NCBI GenBank assembly: GCA_964606385.1
Contig: CAZSFZ010000036.1
Location: 1 to 8,029 of the forward strand
Direction: 5' to 3'
Source: Aquincolibacterium sp964606385
GTDB taxonomy: Bacteria; Omnitrophota; Omnitrophia; Omnitrophales; Aquincolibacteriaceae
DNA: 8,029 nucleotides
Shown: positions 1 to 6,000 of the stretch, in pieces
How positions within the stretch are numbered: position 1 is the first letter of the stretch
Layout: each line of letters begins with the position of its first letter
Program-made: the position numbers and the translations under genes
The notes under the pieces: generated by a model
Databases searched by the model: none
What the model was told of the DNA's origin: nothing
Seen by the model: the letters and a program-made list of their open reading frames with translations, nothing else

Positions 1-1
1 G

Positions 2-3000
2 GGTGAACGCGCGGTCTTTCGGGTTCAGACGTTCGTTTCTCAGTCCGTCTATGGCGCGATCACGGTCGATTCGGCGCTGATCAATACGACGATCGTTCCG
101 GGAGAAGCGTGGATCAGCACGAGCACGACGCTTAGAACCTACGCCGCGGACGGGACATTCCGTGACGATTGGTATGCCGGTTTGAAGACGGATACGGCGT
201 GGACCGTTTTCCGCGACACAGGGGATCCGGATTATGAGCCCCGGGATTATGATGCCACCTATTACAAGCCGGCGAATCCGGTGGAAACCGGAGTCCCGCC
301 CAGCGCGCCGCATCATATGGAATACAAGGCCACGTATTACGATGCGAATGGACGGGTGATCCGGACCGAAAGTCGGGATCAATTCGGCGATGTTTTTGAA
401 CAAACGTTCAACTATTCCTACGGCGCGGACGGAAGAATGTTGGGCTATGAAAAGAGGCTATTAAGTGCGTCTTTCGGCGCGGATGGGAGCGCCGATGGCG
501 ATCTTGACGACTGGCACAAGATCTTTGTTGCCGGGCTCGTTTATAGCGCGTGGGGTGACCTGATCAGCTCGGTGGAACATGATTTTTATTCCAAGATCGA
601 TACGGTCATTCAGGTCTATGACGGAAAGAGTGTTTCATTTGACGGTTCAGGAAAACCAGTTTTCGATGCAAGCGGCAACGTAAGCTTTGTTGCCTGTGAT
701 ACTTGTCAAACCAGCGTTTCAACCACGTATGACCATGACGGCTATAAGAACGCTATCAACGGGACAAGGCAGGGGATTGGATCTGCCGAATCCCGGAATG
801 TGGTGGTCACCCACCTTCAGACCGGCCGCCGGATCAATGAAATAGGAATATTCAACATCCCGGGGGGGCTCTCCTATCGTTGTGCCGCCGCGATTACTAC
901 CGTTACGGCTAAACTGGTTGAGCTTGACGGGAAGCTTCAAACATTGATTAGCCTTGGGAACACCCGCGATCAAACGTCTCAGGGGCAGGCAGTCATCAAT
1001 GAAATCGAAAGCCTTTTTAATGAGATGGTCAGCGCCCTCCGCGATGTCGGCGCGCAGAAGATGGCGGACCTGGGCGTTTTGGTCCAGATGTTTAAAATTT
1101 ATGCGGTGGGAGCGAACGATGCTGACACGAGTTCAGGTTACGCGGATGGAAAGATCGATTGGAATGTTCGTGATAATACGCTGACGTTTTTTCAAAGTAC
1201 GATCGATTTTCTTAAACAATTTCTTCTCTCTTATGACAGTGATGAGGCTAATGATAACCGGGACATTGACATTCAATGGGATCCCGATGCGGATCTGACG
1301 GTAAAAACGAATGTAGATTGGACGCTTTATTATGTCGATGATGATTCTCGCCGGCTACTTGACAGTCCGCTTTCAGGCGACAGGGTCAGCCTGAACGACC
1401 TCGATTGGAGCCTGGCCCAAGACGGTCAGCTCGAACGTGTGGAATGGAAAAAACTATCCCTGAAAGATGGTTCTTACCTTAACGAAACAACGGACCGTGT
1501 CGAGTATCGCAAAAAAGACGAGGAAGGGAACTATACCCGGAAGGTTTTTACAAAGGAATCGATCGACGGCGTTACGGTCAAAACCTACTATGCCTATGAT
1601 GCCTATGGGCGACTTGCGTCCAGCGAAGGGAAAGGGAGTCGGCGGATTTATGATGAAAAAGGAAGGCTGATCTCCAGTAAAACTTACTCTTCATCCCAGG
1701 TGTTCTCCTATCGAGGGATGAAGACCCTCCGCGTGATCTCGAAATCCAGCCAGACCACCTATTCGAGGGAGCGCCACAAAGGATACACGCTGGAACAATG
1801 GAGCGGCGGCAACTCCGTGAGCGTGACGTGGTATGACGCGAATATGGCGATGGCTCAGGGCAATCTTGGGCTCAAAGCCAGCGGTTACTCAAGCCATACC
1901 AAAAGCGGTAAAAATTTTTCACAGACCCTGAGCAAAGACCAGACTTATGACTCTCGCACCGGCGCCTATGGTTGGTCGCAATCCAGGTCCTACAGCGACT
2001 ACAAGGTGACAATCCACAAAAGTAGTGGCGGATTCGGCGGAGCGATCGGCAAAGTCATCGGGAAAGTCGTTCGGGTCGGTATCGCCATCGCGACGCTTGG
2101 ACTGTCCGAATACTGGCAGCCCATGAAAGATTTTCTGGGTGCTATTAACAGGATCGTTTGGGGGATCATTAAATTTGTCATGATGGCTAATGTGTTCATG
2201 TGGATCCCGGGAGTTAAAGACTTTGTCTATGGAGTGATCGATGGCATGCTCGATGAAGCCTTCCCCATGACATCTGGCATGATCAAGATGATGGGCTATA
2301 TCGGCACCGCCATCAAGATCATCTCCTATGTGCTTATTTTTGTTCCAGGGGTTGGCCAGATCGGTTCTGCGATTGGGGAACTTATTGCAACTATCGTAGA
2401 GAATATCGTTAATGCGATTATTCAATCAATCGTCGCCGGTGCGATCCAGGGGGCTATTGCGGGTGTTATTACCGGCGTTATCGACGCCGGCATGATTATG
2501 GGACAAGGCGGAAGCTGGGGCGATGCTTTTTCCGCGTTCGGAAAAGCCGTTGTGACGGGGGCTGTGACCGGAGCGATCGCGGGATTTGTCGCGGGGATAG
2601 CTCCGGCGATCAATGGCGCTACTTGGGCGAATACCATCAAGGCAGGGTTGGAGACTGGGGCAACCGCGGGACAGTTCTTGCAAAGTCTCGCCATGCTTGC
2701 TGCGCAGAATTTTGTAATCATGGCCGCATCACAGCTGGTGATGACGGGTTCGGTCGATTGGGGAAAAACACTTCTTTATGCGGCTGTTTTTGCCGGGATC
2801 ACCGCGGGGATCACTTGGACGATTAATAATTGGGGGGATGTCACAAGCTCCTTTGGTTTGGACGCGAGCTCTGGGAGCCAGGCACGCGCGCCTCCGACTT
2901 CAGCGGTCGGAAAGTTTCTCGCTTCGATCAAAGCCAAGATCACCGGTTTTCTGAATACGGAGATCTACGGTAAGGATAATCCCATTCCGAAAGGTTCTTA

Positions 3001-6000
3001 TTATCAAGGAAGGATCCTGACCGAGGCCAAGATCGTGACGATGGGAGATATTGTTTCCGGTCTGGTTCGTGAAGTGGCACGCGAGATCATGGTTGCCGTG
3101 ACGGGGAAAGATAATCAGGACGATCCGATGTTCTTTATGCTGCAGACGCTCGTTTCAGGAGTTCTCACATGGAGTCCGACGTCCTCGCCAGCGGTTCAGG
3201 GAACGGGTTATTCCGCCGCGGTAGGCCAGGCGATGATGATGAGCAGTTTTAATGCCTCGATGGCGTACGCGACCGATGTGATGAGCAGCCGACCCGCGGA
3301 ATACAAAATGGTGGATGGTGAAAAAGTCCTTGTGACGCCGGCCCGGCGCGGGCTTTTTGGCTCCGGCTTTTTGGCGGGGTTGGCGTTAGGGGCCGTTACT
3401 CAATTGGTGACAGAGATCAACTCGGAGATGTTCACCGCGAAAAAAGAAGAGCCGGCTCCTCGTGGAGGGGGGACGAGGGGGAAACTGGATGCTTTGAAAG
3501 CCGATGGAGATAAACCGAACACGGTGACGGAAAAGCAAATGCTCGATACTGCGGATCTTCAGGGGGTGAACGCAAGTCTTGAGGGCGCTTCGGTTCTGTC
3601 CGCCGTGGTACAGACAACCTGGGAATTGGACGCCCAGGGGCAGAAAATCGAAAGTACGGCCACGAGCCATGTCGCGGCGGTCATCGATCAGCAGAATAAC
3701 TACTACGGAGAGTCGGGAGAAGCATCGATCCATTACCAAATGATCAGCGAGGCATTGCTCAGCGGGATCGATGTGAGGACATCCGGTTCGATCACGTTGC
3801 TTGAAGCGAATATCTCTTTGACGGATCCGAAAGTCGCTAACGTGGATGCGGTGTATCAGGCGATCTACAAGGCCGACGGGACGGAACTCGGTGTGGCGAA
3901 TATTGTTTTTACGGACTTTAGTTACATGAGTACCCCGGAAGAGCTCGGCTCGGCTTTGCGGGAAGTTCAAAATTTTCTGACGGAGATCCAGCCCGAGATC
4001 GTGGAGATCACCCATCGCCTTTTGAACGTCGTGGGCGTGAAGCTCTCTTTTGCCTGGACGAATCTGAATGTCCAGCTCGGAGAGCTGACCCTGATCGCGC
4101 TGCTCTTTACGTCAGAGTATGACCCGGGGACCGGGAAGTGGACGAACACCTTCCGATTGGAGTTTGACCGGGGCTTTTTGCTGAACGTGAAAGATGCCCA
4201 GGGCTTTGTGCACGCGATGGGGCAACTTTTTGAGGCAATGTCGGAATTCCGTGACCTTGTACTTGCGACGATGGACGGGATCCTGGAAAACGATCTCGTG
4301 ATCGTAGCGGCTTTTGACGTTTCCGATCTGAACATCATGATCGGGGAGCTGAAACTGGACTGGTTTGAGATGAAGATGGCATGGGATTCAAAGGCGAAGA
4401 CCTGGACGACGACGATCGAAGTGAAGTTTGATATGGCCAAAGAGCTGGAGGGGCTTGGAGGAACGAACGGGATCGATGGCGAGCAAATGAAGGGCGTGAT
4501 CGGCAAGGTTCTGGTTTCGCTGAACCTTTTGGCCGAACAATTCCTGCAGCAGGCCAACCAGAAAGGGAAGTTCGGCGAGATCCTGACGCAGATGCTCAAA
4601 GAGAACTTCAGCGTGTTCTTTAATCTTGATCTGAGCGCGTATGGGCTTCAACTCGTGGTGGGGGACCAGGTCATCGGGGTGACGGGACTTACGTTCACGA
4701 TGAGCCTTCGACAGGGGAAGTTCGTGCCCTCCGTTAAAATGAATCTGAACGTGGACGCGGAGATCCGGCGTCTCATGTCGGAGGAGGATCCTGCGTTCCG
4801 CACGTCGGTTTATTCCCGGGTCTATGAAACATTAAAAGGTTTCGCGGAAGTGGTGTCGGCCACGGTCGCGGTGGACGGCGCGGAGGTTTCGGTGGTGCTG
4901 GAATCCGTGAATGTGGCTTTGGGGAATGTTCCCGGCAAGGATGAATCTGAAAAACCTTTTCAGACAAATACCATCGGGTTGAAGATGGTCTATCGTGAGG
5001 CGGACAAGACCTGGGTTCCCGCGATGGAGATCTACGCGGACGGTGCGCTTGTGGGGGTGGAGGGCGTCGCGCAGGCCGCGGCGGCGGTCTCTAAATTTCA
5101 GGCGGAGTCCCTTGAAGCCCTCAAGGCCTCGGAGCCCGGCTTGTTCCTTCACGGGTTCTACGCGGCGGGAGTGGTCAACGGGCTGAGCGGGGATGTTACT
5201 TCGCTCCTTCCTAACCTGACGGATACAGATCTTGGCATTGGGCTGACCGGGGTCGTGGTCGGTGCTTCCTATGACCCGTCGTCCGGTACTTTTGTGACGG
5301 CGGTGAACCTCGGGATCAGTTCGAAGCAGCCGTTGGGTGATGACATCCGCGGCGAGGTTTACGCGAGCGTTGCGAAAGCGGTTTTTGGGGAAGCGAATGT
5401 CGAGATCAGCGCGGCGGGTGCGATGCGTGTTCGTCTCACGGAGGAGCAGCCCTTTATGCCTCTGTACATTCTGGGCGCGGGGGAGCCCATGATGAGCTTT
5501 AGTTTCGGATCACTGCTAAGTTTCTCGCTCGGCGTACCGGCCAAGGTCGCGGCGGGCCCCGGGTCAGTCGCTTCTCCTGCGGTTCCTGCCGTTGCCGCGA
5601 AGAGATCGGTCGCTGGCGAGAAGGAAATGTATAAGCAGGGTCAGGTCAAGTCCCGGACAGTCACGCTGAAGGATGGAACGAAGGTGACCGGGAATGACCG
5701 CTATGGCATTTCCGATGCTAAGGAAATGACGCTTACCCACGCGTTTGAGGTTGTTTCAGTATCGGGCAATGCCCCTCTGACGAACGCTCAGAAAGAAGAG
5801 GTTTTGCGTCTTGTGGCGAATCAGGCCGGCGCGGTCCCCGCGGGGTTTAATATGGACGCGTCGATAGCGGGGGACAGTACGGTGATCCTCCATTCAGCCG
5901 ATGGCCGTCCGGAGTTCATCGGGGTCTACAAGACTGCGGATGGGAAGTTCGAGGGGAATGTCAAGTATAAGGACGGCGTGAATCCGTTTGATGTTCGCGA

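Noticed and set aside
317..319. ATG as a possible true start of the gene
   Set aside because: There is no purine-rich ribosome-binding site upstream, and the same frame encodes plausible YD-style sequence upstream to the window edge.
1467..1670. Possible -1 frameshift at the AAAAAAG run near base 1508 into a 67-codon plus-strand frame
   Set aside because: The zero frame stays open and continues into clear YD motifs, the alternative frame soon stops, and no stimulatory structure is evident. No frameshift is needed to explain the sequence.
1502..2020. Classical Rhs or Tc toxin with core domain and C-terminal toxin
   Set aside because: The YD units are few, no RHS-core signature follows, and the chain continues for more than 2000 residues of other modules.
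1919..2721. Minus-strand frames of 168 and 99 codons opposite the glycine-zipper block
   Set aside because: Their His/Asp-rich and Ala/Pro/Ile-rich compositions mirror the Gly/Ile/Val codons of the plus strand. They have no independent evidence of coding.
3341..3358. Terminator-like hairpin: stem GCCCG/CGGGC with a three-base loop followed by TTTTT
   Set aside because: It has only five base pairs, a short T run, and lies in mid-gene where it encodes the Arg-Arg-Gly-Leu-Phe start of a hydrophobic helix. It is best explained by coding sequence.
3351..3374. Direct repeat of the 10-mer GGCTTTTTGG (3351-3360 and 3365-3374)
   Set aside because: It is short, lies in different codon frames within the zipper helix, and has no flanking features of a mobile element or attachment site. 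It is likely chance.
3386..4599. Two overlapping minus-strand open frames of about 210 codons each
   Set aside because: Both are antisense to the tandem repeat region and overlap each other in different frames. Neither has coherent protein features.
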